This document shows positions 17,678 through 26,304 of a DNA stretch of 64,000 bases, one piece after another (positions within the stretch are counted from its first letter, which is position 1; each line of letters starts with the position of its first letter). The stretch spans positions 248,001 to 312,000 of the forward strand of contig JACJWN010000004.1 in the NCBI GenBank assembly GCA_020637165.1, in the 5' to 3' direction. Below the pieces are notes generated by a model. It was not told the DNA's origin, ran no database searches, and worked only from the letters and a program-made list of their open reading frames with translations. This DNA comes from Mycolicibacterium sp. (GTDB lineage: Bacteria > Actinomycetota > Actinomycetes > Mycobacteriales > Mycobacteriaceae). Position numbers and translations under genes: made by a program.

Positions 17678-18999
17678 TGGTGCTCACCGGCCGCGCGGCG
17701 GCGATCGCACTCGTATCGGTGCTGCCGATCGCCGTCGCCCCCTGGCCGGCGATGGTTTTCCTGGTGCTGGCGGCCGGGTTGGCTCTGGCGGTCATCGCCG
17801 ATGTCTCTCTGGCCCAGAGCCCGGCCAGCCTGGTCATCAGCCGCAGCGGCGGGGCCGCAGCCCGTCTGGGCGAGCCGGTGGACACGGTGTTGACGGTGCG
17901 TAACGCCGGAAACCGGCGAATGAGGGGCTCGTTGCGTGACGCGTGGCCGCCCAGCGCGCTGGCCGAGCCTCGCAGCCATCCGCTGAACCTGCCCGCCGGC
18001 GAAGCGCGGGACCTGCTCACCCGGCTGCGACCGATGCGCCGGGGCGATCACTCCAGCGCTGCGGTGACGGTGCGCTCGATCGGACCGCTCGGACTGGCCG
18101 GCCGTCAACGCTCGACCACCGCTGCCGGCACGGTACGCGTCCTCCCACCGTTCCTGTCCCGTAAACACCTGCCCTCACGGCTGGCCCGGCTGCGGGCGAT
18201 CGACGGACTGTTGCCGGTCCTGGTCCGCGGCCAGGGAACCGAATTCGACTCGTTACGCGAGTACGTGGTCGGCGATGACGTCCGGTCGATCGACTGGCGG
18301 GCGAGCGCCCGTCGATCCGATGTGGTGGTGCGCACCTGGCGTCCGGAGCGGGACCGCAGGGTCGTCATCGTCGTCGACACCGGGCGCACATCAGCGGGCC
18401 GGGTGGGTGTGGACCCCACCGCCGGTGATCCCTGCGGCTGGCCCCGGCTGGACTGGTCGCTGGATGCCGCTCTGCTGCTGGCCGCGCTGGCGTCCCGGGC
18501 CGGAGACCACGTGGACTTCCTGGCCCACGACAGGGTGACGCGTGCGGCGGTGTTCGGCGCCGGCCGCAACGAATTGCTAGCTCAACTGGTCACGGCGATG
18601 GCCCCGGTGCAGGCAGCACTAGTCGAGTCGGATCGACCGGCGATGGTCGCCGCCATTCGCCGCCGGGTCCGCCACCGGGCGCTGGTGGTGTTACTGACTG
18701 ATCTGAACCCCTCGGCGATCGACGAGAGCCTACTTCCGGTGTTGCCGGAGTTGTCGGCCCGTCATCAGGTGATCCTCGCCGCCGTCGCCGACCCGCGGAT
18801 CGGCGACATGGCCGCGGGTCGCTCCGACGCCGCTGAGGTTTACGACGCCGCCGCGGCCGAACGCACCAGCAACGACCGGCGCACCATCGCCTCCCGGCTT
18901 CGGCTCCACGGCGTGGAGGTCCTCGACGCCCCACCGCAGGAACTGGCCACCGCCCTGGCCGACCGCTACCTGGCGATGAAGGCCAGCGGCCGCCTCTGA
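17677..18999 (+). CDS. DUF58 membrane protein, MoxR partner (Rv3693 homologue)
   Basis: 440 residues. Two N-terminal TM segments (AAIALVSVLPIAVAPWPAMV and VFLVLAAGLALAVIADVSLA) precede a beta-rich region. The DUF58 signature follows (EFDSLREYVVGDDVRSIDW near 189-207, RSDVVVRTW near 214-222), leading into a vWA-like segment (VVIVVDTGRTSAG, carrying a partial DxSxS-type metal site). Genes of this type are nearly always paired with MoxR, as here. The start overlaps the moxR stop by one base (TAGTG); GTG 17680 is an alternative. Last gene of the operon, convergent with the SpoIIM gene across a long hairpin. Confidence 0.9.
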   Translation: MVLTGRAAAIALVSVLPIAVAPWPAMVFLVLAAGLALAVIADVSLAQSPASLVISRSGGAAARLGEPVDTVLTVRNAGNRRMRGSLRDAWPPSALAEPRSHPLNLPAGEARDLLTRLRPMRRGDHSSAAVTVRSIGPLGLAGRQRSTTAAGTVRVLPPFLSRKHLPSRLARLRAIDGLLPVLVRGQGTEFDSLREYVVGDDVRSIDWRASARRSDVVVRTWRPERDRRVVIVVDTGRTSAGRVGVDPTAGDPCGWPRLDWSLDAALLLAALASRAGDHVDFLAHDRVTRAAVFGAGRNELLAQLVTAMAPVQAALVESDRPAMVAAIRRRVRHRALVVLLTDLNPSAIDESLLPVLPELSARHQVILAAVADPRIGDMAAGRSDAAEVYDAAAAERTSNDRRTIASRLRLHGVEVLDAPPQELATALADRYLAMKASGRL

Positions 19000-19015
19000 C
19001 CCCCTATCCCGCCCG

Positions 19016-19094
19016 CCTCCCCGCGCGAGCAGACACAAAAGTCCCCGACGCGCCGCTGCCACAGTTCACTTTGCGTCTGCTCGCGCAGGGGAGG
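19016..19094. terminator. Long imperfect inverted repeat between convergent genes
   Basis: The arm 19016-19034 (CCTCCCC then GCGCGAGCAGAC) pairs with 19075-19094 with one bulged base. Pairing extends inward through CAAAAGT (from 19036) opposite ACTTTG. This makes a stem of roughly 25 bp in the gap between two convergent genes. A bidirectional terminator is the simplest reading; a dispersed intergenic repeat is also possible. Confidence 0.55.
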
Positions 19095-19101
19095 GGCCCA
19101 G

Positions 19102-20094
19102 TCAGGACGTGGGAACGACGTCGGGGGCGTCGGCAAGGTCGCCGGTCGCCCCCGCCCGCACGCCGCGGCGGCCGAAGTGGATGACATAGCCCAGGAACAC
19201 CGCTTCGGCAACGACACCGATCCCCACCCGCGCGGCCGTCGGCAGCGGCGAAGGCGTCACCACCGCCTCGATCAGTCCGCTGATCAGAAGAATCACCACC
19301 AGTCCGACGGCGACCGACACCACCGCACGGCCCTGTTCAGCCATCACCTGGGCGCGCGGACGCTCACCGGGAGAGATCACCATCCAGCCCAGCCGCATGC
19401 CGACCGCGGCGGCCAGGAACACAGCGGTCAGTTCCAGCAGACCGTGCGGAGTCAACAGTCCGAACAGGATGTCTGCCTTGCCCGCGTGGATCATCAGGCC
19501 CGCTGTCGCGCCGAGGTTGGCGGCGTTCTGCAGGACCACCCAGGGAATCGGGATGCCCAGCAGCACCGCGAACGCGATGCATTGCGCGGCCACCCAGGAG
19601 TTGTTCACCCACACCCGCAGCGCGAACGATGCGGCCGGGTGTTCGCTGTAGTAGGAGGCGAACTGGGTGTTGACCAGCTCGTCGATCTCGGCGGGCGTGC
19701 CGAGCGCGGAGCGGACGTCCGGGTTACCGGCCACCCACAGCGCGATGAGCCCGGACACCGCGAAGAACACGATTCCGGTGACCAGCCACCAGCGCCATGC
19801 GCGGTAGGCGACGACCGGAAACGAGACGGTCCAGAATCGTGCGAACTCGCTCCACAGCGGCGCATGGGCACCGGTGACCGCCGAGCGGGCACGCGCGACC
19901 AGTGCGGACAGCCGGCCGACGAGAACCGAATCGGACGATGCCGACCGGATCGTCGACAAGTGGGTGGATACCCGCTGGTAGAGGTCGACGAGTTCGTCGA
20001 CCTCCGCGCCGGTGAGCCGACGGCGCCGCTTGACCAGGTAGTCCAGCCGCTTCCAACTGCCCCGGTGGGCCAGCACGAAGGCGTCGACGTCCAT
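19102..20094 (-). CDS. Stage II sporulation protein M (SpoIIM/DUF95) family membrane protein (Rv3694c homologue)
   Basis: 330 residues. A soluble N-terminal helical region (DAFVLAHRGSWKRLDYLV, VSTHLSTIRSASSD) precedes five or six TM segments. These include WWLVTGIVFFAVSGLIALWV, VNNSWVAAQCIAFAVLLGIP and HGLLELTAVFLAAAVGMRLG, the last being the conserved H-G-x-x-E-L core of the family. Mycobacteria do not make typical endospores, so its role is membrane- or envelope-related and undefined. A TAACCT box ends 7 nt before the ATG, giving it its own leaderless promoter although an mce-operon gene ends only 24 bp upstream. Confidence 0.9.
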   Translation of the reverse strand: MDVDAFVLAHRGSWKRLDYLVKRRRRLTGAEVDELVDLYQRVSTHLSTIRSASSDSVLVGRLSALVARARSAVTGAHAPLWSEFARFWTVSFPVVAYRAWRWWLVTGIVFFAVSGLIALWVAGNPDVRSALGTPAEIDELVNTQFASYYSEHPAASFALRVWVNNSWVAAQCIAFAVLLGIPIPWVVLQNAANLGATAGLMIHAGKADILFGLLTPHGLLELTAVFLAAAVGMRLGWMVISPGERPRAQVMAEQGRAVVSVAVGLVVILLISGLIEAVVTPSPLPTAARVGIGVVAEAVFLGYVIHFGRRGVRAGATGDLADAPDVVPTS

Positions 20095-20101
20095 CGCGCC
20101 C

Positions 20102-20107
20102 AGGTTA
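20102..20107 (-). promoter_or_regulatory. -10 box (TAACCT) of leaderless SpoIIM-family gene
   Basis: TAACCT on the reverse strand ends 7 nt before ATG 20094. This gives an internal promoter downstream of the mce operon. Confidence 0.5.
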
Positions 20108-20118
20108 GGCGAGAGCGC

Positions 20119-20895
20119 CTAGATGCCGGGGCGCAGCGCGGGGGCCAGTGCGCTGAGCGGGATCCTGGGCTGGACGATCCCACCGGTGATCGACCAGATG
20201 TAGGCGCCCGGGGTGAAGTTGATCGGAGTGTCGCGCGCCACCGGGTAGTCCGGCATGTAGAGAATCAGTTCGGTGGGGGTCAGCGCCCACGCCTTGTATC
20301 CACCCGAATAGACCTTGTCCGGCGTCCATCGTTCCGGGATGAACGGGTAGGTGTTGGGCTGGTGCGGTGGCAGTGCCTGGTCCAGGGCGGTCTGGATGAA
20401 GGGCGCGCCCAACGACGGGATCGCCGCGGGGTCGACGATGTCGGAGAGCTGCAACATCCGCCCCGTCGCCTGGTCGAAGGTGAAGGTCCGGTAGGCGCTC
20501 TGGATGGCCGGGCCTTCCAGCCGCGCCGTACTCTCGGAGTTGTAGGTCTCGTGGAAGACCACGGTGCGGATGCCTCCGTGTTGGAAGATCTCGAAATTCG
20601 CATCGCCCCAGCTGTTTTCGGCCATGCCCTCGCCGACACGCCGCCAATTGTTCATCAACGTGGTCAGGTAGTCGGCGATCACCGCTCCCGCCGGGCCGTC
20701 GATCTCGCCCGGGATGGCGATATTGATCTCCCGGACCGCCTTGCGGCCCGACACCACTGAGGTATGGCAGTACTGACCGTTCCACTGACCACCGAGTTGG
20801 TCGCAGAAGGACACCACCGATGCCGAGGCGGTCGGCGCTGTGAGCACCGAAGCCGCTGCAGCGACAACCACACCGACGAGCCCGGCCATCCGCAT
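20119..20895 (-). CDS. Secreted MPT64/RsiV-like (DUF3298-type) protein
   Basis: 258 residues from ATG 20895. A Sec signal peptide (LVGVVVAAAASVLTAPTASAS) is followed by a C31/C43 pair, then a RsiV-type fold. Recognisable segments are INIAIPGEIDGP, VVFHETYNSESTARLEG, AYRTFTFDQATGRMLQLSDIV and ELILYMPDYPVA. The arrangement matches the mycobacterial secreted antigen MPT64 and its paralogues, whose function is unsettled. It lies 17 bp after the Mce-associated protein gene, as the last gene of the mce operon, suggesting a cell-envelope role linked to that transporter. The longer in-frame start at 20943 would remove the signal peptide from the N-terminus and is rejected. Confidence 0.78.
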   Translation of the reverse strand: MRMAGLVGVVVAAAASVLTAPTASASVVSFCDQLGGQWNGQYCHTSVVSGRKAVREINIAIPGEIDGPAGAVIADYLTTLMNNWRRVGEGMAENSWGDANFEIFQHGGIRTVVFHETYNSESTARLEGPAIQSAYRTFTFDQATGRMLQLSDIVDPAAIPSLGAPFIQTALDQALPPHQPNTYPFIPERWTPDKVYSGGYKAWALTPTELILYMPDYPVARDTPINFTPGAYIWSITGGIVQPRIPLSALAPALRPGI

Positions 20896-20912
20896 TGCTT
20901 GTCCGCCTTTAC

Positions 20913-21566
20913 CTACGGGAGCTCGACTTTGCTTGCCCGCCACTGTCCGTCGACTTTTTCCAGCGTCATCTTCATCCGGCTGCGGTCGATACGCGGGTCG
21001 GGGAGCTTGGTGTTGGACACCGACTGATCGACGAACAGCAGCACCACGGCCTTGTCCTTGGACGCCGACTGCACCGCCGACTCGACGACGATGCCGTGCG
21101 CGGTGGCCTTGTTCTCGATCAGTAACTGACGCAGTTCGACACTCGACTGCGAGTACATGTCCTTGAACTCCCCGGTCGCCCCGTCGAGAACCTCCTTGAA
21201 GTTCTCATCGACGTTGTCCGAGTCGATGCTGGTGAGCACCTGGGCGTAGCTGACCGCCGCACGCTGGGCCGACTCGCTGGCCTCGGTGAGCTGCTTGTGC
21301 TGCCAGTCCTGCCAGCCCAGGTATCCGGTCAGCGCCAGCAGCACCGTGAAGGCCGCCGCGACCGCCGCGACAAGCAGATTCGGCTTCCGCCGACCCGGTG
21401 CGGCGGCGGAAGCCTCCGGTGAATCGGGGACGGCGCCATCCTCAGCACCGTCCGGCTCGACGCCGTCCTCAGCGGTGGTGACCACCTCGGTGTCGTCGGT
21501 GATTTCCGGTTCAGTCTCGGTACCGGCCTGCACGGCCTCGGCTCCCTCATCGGTCATGACTGGCAT
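20913..21566 (-). CDS. Mce-associated membrane protein (Mas-type)
   Basis: 217 residues. An acidic disordered N-terminus (EIXDDTEVV-like, many D/E) precedes one TM (NLLVAAVAAAFTVLLALTGYLGW) near residues 63-85. The NTF2-like extracytoplasmic domain typical of Mce-associated proteins follows (SYAQVLTSIDSDN, LIENKATAHGIVVESAVQS, VDGQWRASKVELP). Such proteins stabilise or assist Mce transporters. GGAGACA precedes ATG 21566. It follows mceF by 25 bp. Confidence 0.88.
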   Translation of the reverse strand: MPVMTDEGAEAVQAGTETEPEITDDTEVVTTAEDGVEPDGAEDGAVPDSPEASAAAPGRRKPNLLVAAVAAAFTVLLALTGYLGWQDWQHKQLTEASESAQRAAVSYAQVLTSIDSDNVDENFKEVLDGATGEFKDMYSQSSVELRQLLIENKATAHGIVVESAVQSASKDKAVVLLFVDQSVSNTKLPDPRIDRSRMKMTLEKVDGQWRASKVELP

Positions 21567-21591
21567 CTTGGTCTATGTCTCCTCGGCCCGA

Positions 21592-22842
21592 TCAGCTGGG
21601 CGGCTCAATCGGCAGGGTCGGGCCACCGTACGGGGTCGGGATTGAGTACCGGCCCTCGGGTGAGGGATCGGTGCGCTTACCGAGATCCGCTCCGGGCGGC
21701 GGACCGTAGGTGTCGTCCCCGGCCGGCCGCGGCGCGTTCTTGGCCCCGCGAATCAACACCGCCGGGTCGGTGTCTCGGCAGTAGTTGTACATGAACGGCT
21801 CAGGGAAGTCCGCCGATGACGGTGGCATCCGCGGGGTCCCGTAGTCGCAGGTGTAGCGCGGGTAGATGTCGGCCGTGACCCAGAAACCGTCGTCGTGGAT
21901 GATGCTGGACAGCGAATCCATGACCGAACCGCGGTAGCTCGGGAAGAGCGCGTTGAGCGCCGGGACGCGGAGGTACATCAACTCGGTGACCGTAGTGAGG
22001 TCGCCCAGCAATTGGACCATGGTGTCGGAGTTGTCGCTGAAGAGCGTGTCGGTCGCGGCGAAGGTCTTCGGCGCCTCATTGGTCAGGGTCCGGAATCCGC
22101 CGGTCATCCGGTTCACCCCGCCGAAGACCTCGGTGAGGTTCGCCGCGGCGACTTTCATCCCCTCATTCTTGTCGGACACCAACTGCAGGGTGATCCGGCT
22201 GGTGTTCAGCAGCCGGGTGGTCTGCGGCAGCACCCCGTCGAGTGTGGACAGCAGGAACGTTCCACCCTCGACGATGTCGGTGAGCTTCTGCGGACCCTCC
22301 TTGCTGGTTCCGAGCTCCTCTTTGATGATGTCGAGCTTCTCGGTATCGACCTGCTTGAGCATGCCGTCGGAGTGCCCGAGCAGTTCGGCCATCGTCACCG
22401 GTATCTCGGTTCGCCCCATCGGGAAGGTGCTCCCGTTGGACAGAAACGGTGCCTCACCGTTGCCACCGTCGAAGTCGATGTACTGCTCCCCCGCCGCGGA
22501 CAAGCCGGCCACCCGCGCCTTACTCGTGGTGGAAAGCTTCGTCGACGAGTTCAGTCGAACCTCGGCGTTGACCCCGTCCGGGGTGATCGACAGCTGCTCG
22601 ACCTTGCCGATCGGCACTCCCCGCAGCGTGACGTCCTGGTTCACCAGGAGGCCGCCGGACGCCGGCAGCTCCATCGTCACCCGGTAGACCGAACGCAACG
22701 GATTCCAGCGCAGCGCACCGAGCAGCAGGTAGCTCAAGCCGACGAGCAGGGTCACCAGCAGCGCGATAGCCGACAACCAAGCCTTTTTCCGATGCCCATA
22801 CTTGACCGCCCCGACGATCCCGTCGGCAACCTGCCCGATCAC
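21592..22842 (-). CDS. mceF: MceF, Mce-family lipid transport protein
   Basis: 416 residues: cytosolic start, TM near 20-42 (AWLSAIALLVTLLVGLSYLLLG), and an MCE/MlaD domain beginning YRVTMELPASGGLLVNQDVT with the GVPIGKVEQL turn. A long helical region follows (about 130-300), then a short C-terminal stretch ending GGPTLPIEPPS. Mce A-F subunits assemble a hexameric channel across the periplasm for lipid import driven by the YrbE permease and an Mkl ATPase encoded elsewhere. It overlaps mceE by ATGA. Confidence 0.93.
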   Translation of the reverse strand: MIGQVADGIVGAVKYGHRKKAWLSAIALLVTLLVGLSYLLLGALRWNPLRSVYRVTMELPASGGLLVNQDVTLRGVPIGKVEQLSITPDGVNAEVRLNSSTKLSTTSKARVAGLSAAGEQYIDFDGGNGEAPFLSNGSTFPMGRTEIPVTMAELLGHSDGMLKQVDTEKLDIIKEELGTSKEGPQKLTDIVEGGTFLLSTLDGVLPQTTRLLNTSRITLQLVSDKNEGMKVAAANLTEVFGGVNRMTGGFRTLTNEAPKTFAATDTLFSDNSDTMVQLLGDLTTVTELMYLRVPALNALFPSYRGSVMDSLSSIIHDDGFWVTADIYPRYTCDYGTPRMPPSSADFPEPFMYNYCRDTDPAVLIRGAKNAPRPAGDDTYGPPPGADLGKRTDPSPEGRYSIPTPYGGPTLPIEPPS

Positions 22843-24125
22843 GGGGCCGGCTCCACGGCAGGCGCGGCCGGTGCCACGGGCGCAGGTCCGGGTGCCGGAC
22901 CGTTGGGCTGGACGAACTCACCCGGTGCCGTCGGCCCCGGCGGCTGCCCGTGCACCGCCCACTCGCCAGGTTCGGTCGGACTCGGAATCACCGGAACCTG
23001 CGGAACATCGGGACCACGGCCCACGACACGCTCCTGCAGACGGAGCAGCGTGTATTTGAACGCCCCGATCAGCTGGTTGTAGTTCGACCACTTGGGCCCG
23101 TGGAAGCCCGGGTCGCCGGGGAATCCGATATCCGGGATGTACCCGAGGATCAACCGGTCGATACTGCCGCGCAGCGCAACCGAACTGCCGGATGTCGCCT
23201 TGATCACCGGCGGCATCAACCTGTTCAGCGAGGGGAAGCTCGTCCCCGGATCCACCGCGACATCGTTGAAGGCGCTGGCAATCGTGTTCATATCGGCGAT
23301 CACGCTGCGACCGCTGGTGTCGGTGCCGGCGATGGACGGGAACTTGCCCAGCATGTCGGTGGTGCTGCCGGCCTGGACGACGAGATCGGCGATTTGGGTG
23401 GTCTGGTCTGCCAGGGTGTCGGTCGCCGGGGCCGCCGCAACCATCAGGTCGTTGATCACCTGGTTCTTGGAGTCGATGCGGCTCGACAGTGTTGATAGCG
23501 CATCGAGGGAGTCCGAGATCTGGACCGTCCGCGCGTCCATGGTGCCCAACAGGCGGTTTGTATTGTCGACGAGTTGCCGGAAGTTGCGGCCCCCGTCCTC
23601 ACCGGCCGCCTTACCGGCACCGTTGATGATGTCGGTCAGGTTCTTGATGGCACCACCGTTGACCAGCACGGCCGCACCGGTGAGGAGGTTCTCGACGGTG
23701 GCCGCCTCGGCAGTGTCCTTGATGCCGATGGTGTCGCCGTCCTTCAACAGCGGTGCGTTGGCCGACGCATTGGCCGGGGGTTTGACGGCGATGAAGACGT
23801 CACCGAGCGGAGTCGCCGAACGCAACTCCACCGTGGTGCCCTTCGGCAGCTGAACCCCGTCGCGGATCCGGAGCTTCGCCACCGCCGTGTAGTCGCGCGC
23901 CTCCAGGGAGTCCATCTGACCGACGTCGGCACCGGCCAGACGTACCTTCGCGTAGGCGGGCAGGTTGAGCGCGTTGCTGAAGACCGCGTTCAGGTTGTAT
24001 CCGCCCTTGCCCAACCCCGGGTGCGGCAGCGGGAGGCTGGCAAGGCCGCTCGTTGAGCAGCCCGCCGTAGCCAGCGATACCGCCGCCACCAGGGCTGCCG
24101 TGGATTTCTTGCGTCGGGTCGTCAT
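22839..24125 (-). CDS. mceE: MceE lipoprotein, Mce-family lipid transport
   Basis: 428 residues. The signal peptide ends in lipobox ATAGC with the acylated Cys at residue 23, which is the hallmark of the E subunit. An MCE domain follows (YNLNAVFSNALNLPAYAKVR, GADVGQMDSL, ELRSATPLGDVFIAVKPP), then a helical region and a P/G-rich tail from about residue 375 (PPGPTAPGEFVQPNGPAPGP). It is coupled to mceD and mceF by ATGA overlaps at both ends. Confidence 0.94.
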   Translation of the reverse strand: MTTRRKKSTAALVAAVSLATAGCSTSGLASLPLPHPGLGKGGYNLNAVFSNALNLPAYAKVRLAGADVGQMDSLEARDYTAVAKLRIRDGVQLPKGTTVELRSATPLGDVFIAVKPPANASANAPLLKDGDTIGIKDTAEAATVENLLTGAAVLVNGGAIKNLTDIINGAGKAAGEDGGRNFRQLVDNTNRLLGTMDARTVQISDSLDALSTLSSRIDSKNQVINDLMVAAAPATDTLADQTTQIADLVVQAGSTTDMLGKFPSIAGTDTSGRSVIADMNTIASAFNDVAVDPGTSFPSLNRLMPPVIKATSGSSVALRGSIDRLILGYIPDIGFPGDPGFHGPKWSNYNQLIGAFKYTLLRLQERVVGRGPDVPQVPVIPSPTEPGEWAVHGQPPGPTAPGEFVQPNGPAPGPAPVAPAAPAVEPAP

Positions 24126-25237
24126 TTCTGTCCCATCGCCGCGAGACCGTCGAGAATGTAGGACACCCCGAAGTCGGGACCGAAGTCCTGCAGGGTGCCC
24201 GTGCTGCAGCCCAGCTGCCGCAGGTGCATGAGGTTGCAGACCTCTTTGACGGTCTGGGTGTCGAAGAGCACCTTGTCCACCGGGATGTGGACCCTGGCGG
24301 CACCGTTCTTCCGGTCGACGACGTTGTAGAGGTTGTCAAGGGTCATGGGGGCCAGATCCAGCAGCTCAGCAAGGTCGCGTTGATGCTCGACGGTGACACC
24401 CAGCGTGGCGTCGGTATTGGTGATCACGTCCTGGATCGTTTCGCGGTTGGACTCCAGCAGATCGCCGAGTTGAATCAGAACCGCATTGAGCTGCTTGCCC
24501 GTGGTTCCGCTGCCGAGATCCTCATCGGCGAGCACCTGGGTGAGAACGCGAACCGTCGAACCGAATTCGCTGAGCGTGGTCTCGTTCTCCGCAGCGGCGC
24601 CCATCAGGGTGCTCAGGTTGTCGACGACCGTGGTGAGTTGCTCCTTGGTTTCGGCGCCTCCATCGGCGCTGAGCTTGAGCGCCTTCGACAGCTCACTCAG
24701 CGCAGATTTGATGCGTTCGCCGTTACCCGAGGCCATCGCCGCGGTGGAGTCCAGCAGCGTACGTACCGCCCCTCCGCCCTTGCCGTCACCCCCGAGTGAG
24801 ACCGCCAGCCGGTCGACCATGTCGAGGGTCTTGGTGAACTCGACGGGTGTCTTCGTCATGGTCAGCGGGATCGTGGTGTTGTCCTGCATCACCGGGCCGT
24901 CCTTGTAGGGCGGGGTGAGTTCGATGGACCGTTCGGCGAGAATCGAGGTTTGCAGCGTGACGGCCTGCGCGTCGGCCGGGATCTTGACGTTCTTGTCGAC
25001 GGTGAACTCGACTTCGACATATCCGGTCTTCGGCGTCACCTTGGTGACACTGCCGACCTTCATGCCGAGCACCATGACGTTGTTCGTCGGATACAGACCG
25101 GCGGTGTTGTCGAACTGGGCGGTCAGCCTGATGGTGTCCATCCTGGCCTTCGCGAGCTTCCAGGAGTAGGCGGCGAAGCCGCCGACCGCCAACGCGGCAA
25201 CGATCGCCAGGATCATGAACCCTCTGCCGCGCTTCAC
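24122..25237 (-). CDS. mceD: MceD, Mce-family lipid transport protein
   Basis: 371 residues from GTG 25237, which overlaps the mceC stop as GTGA; the longer in-frame start at 25297 would intrude 60 bp into mceC and is rejected. The protein begins KRGRGFMILAIVAALAVGG (TM), then an MCE domain (TIRLTAQFDNTAGLYPTNNV, GMKVGSVTKVTPKTGYVEV) and a long helical region with a short end (FGVSYILDGLAAMGQK). It lacks the proline-rich tail seen on M. tuberculosis Mce1D. Confidence 0.92.
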   Translation of the reverse strand: MKRGRGFMILAIVAALAVGGFAAYSWKLAKARMDTIRLTAQFDNTAGLYPTNNVMVLGMKVGSVTKVTPKTGYVEVEFTVDKNVKIPADAQAVTLQTSILAERSIELTPPYKDGPVMQDNTTIPLTMTKTPVEFTKTLDMVDRLAVSLGGDGKGGGAVRTLLDSTAAMASGNGERIKSALSELSKALKLSADGGAETKEQLTTVVDNLSTLMGAAAENETTLSEFGSTVRVLTQVLADEDLGSGTTGKQLNAVLIQLGDLLESNRETIQDVITNTDATLGVTVEHQRDLAELLDLAPMTLDNLYNVVDRKNGAARVHIPVDKVLFDTQTVKEVCNLMHLRQLGCSTGTLQDFGPDFGVSYILDGLAAMGQK

Positions 25238-26304
25238 TTGCAGTCCTTGTAGTACTGGATCATCTCGAACTGCTTGGCACGTCCACTGATCGCGCACATC
25301 CAGGAGTCGACGAGGATGCCGTTGGTGAAGTTGGTGTCGATGGCATTGCCGGTTCCCGTCGCGTTGGCCAAGCCGCGCAGTGCGATCGGCGCACTCTGCA
25401 GGATGCCGCGCAGCATGCCGTCGTTCTTGTTCAGCAGACCGGTGAGGGTGTTCATGTTGGCCAGCAGGGCGTCGACTTGCTGACGGTCGTCGATGACGGT
25501 GTCATCGAGCACGTTGACCAGGTCGGTCAGCGCTTGCATCATCGCGTGGAATGCCGCGCGGCGCGAGACGAACTCCCCGAGCAGCTGGTTGCCCTGCCGC
25601 ACCATGCTGCCGATGCTCGCCTGCTGACGATGCAGCGTGGTGGTGACCATGTCCATGGTCTTGAGCATGCTGCCGACCTGATCGCGCCGATCGGCCATCA
25701 CCGTCGAGAGCTTCTTCAGGTTGTCCATCGCCTTGGGGATCAGCGGGGGCAGCCCCTCGATCTGCTTGCCGAGCACTTCGACGGCCCGCGCGAGGTCGTC
25801 GGTGTTGACCTCGCCGTAGTTGACCGCGACGTCCTGCAGCGCCTGCTGAAGGTCGTAGGGGACCTCGGTGTGGTTGAGGTCGATGGTGTTGTTGGGCAGC
25901 GGGCCCCCGCCGCCGGGGTGCAGCGCGAGATAGCGCGAACCCAGGATGGTGGTCACCATGATGACCGCGCGGGAGTCCTTTCCCAGGTCGATGTTGTTCT
26001 GGACCCGCATCTCCACCGTGACGTGGTCGCCCTTGAGCTTCATCCCGGTGACCGTCCCGACCGGGATGCCGGCGACGGTGACGGGATTTTTCGGCAGCAG
26101 CGCGGCGGCCTGGATGAAGTCGGCGCTCACCTTCTTGTAGCCGGGTCCCACCTTGGTGATGATGACCAGGGTCGCCATCAGCGCGGCCAGCACGGCCAGC
26201 GCCACCAGGCCGATCATCGTTCGACTGCGGTCCTCAAGGGTGGTCTTGCGCGGCTGGCCCTTGAACTTCCGCACGGGCATCGGGTTGGGGCTGTCGTTAT
26301 CCAT
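25234..26304 (-). CDS. mceC: MceC, Mce-family lipid transport protein
   Basis: 356 residues. A basic cytosolic N-terminus precedes a TM near 30-50 (MIGLVALAVLAALMATLVIITK), the MCE domain (KKVSADFIQAAALLPKNPVT, GIPVGTVTGMKLKGDHV) and a helical region ending in a Cys-containing tail (WMCAISGRAKQFEMIQYYKDC). It is shorter than Mce1C because it has no proline-rich extension. It overlaps mceB by 8 bp and mceD by 4 bp. Confidence 0.92.
   Translation of the reverse strand: MDNDSPNPMPVRKFKGQPRKTTLEDRSRTMIGLVALAVLAALMATLVIITKVGPGYKKVSADFIQAAALLPKNPVTVAGIPVGTVTGMKLKGDHVTVEMRVQNNIDLGKDSRAVIMVTTILGSRYLALHPGGGGPLPNNTIDLNHTEVPYDLQQALQDVAVNYGEVNTDDLARAVEVLGKQIEGLPPLIPKAMDNLKKLSTVMADRRDQVGSMLKTMDMVTTTLHRQQASIGSMVRQGNQLLGEFVSRRAAFHAMMQALTDLVNVLDDTVIDDRQQVDALLANMNTLTGLLNKNDGMLRGILQSAPIALRGLANATGTGNAIDTNFTNGILVDSWMCAISGRAKQFEMIQYYKDCK

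Noticed and set aside
25238-25297. Longer start for mceD
   Set aside because: Would overlap mceC by more than 60 bp and puts hydrophilic residues before the TM; GTG 25237 gives the GTGA coupling used elsewhere in the operon.
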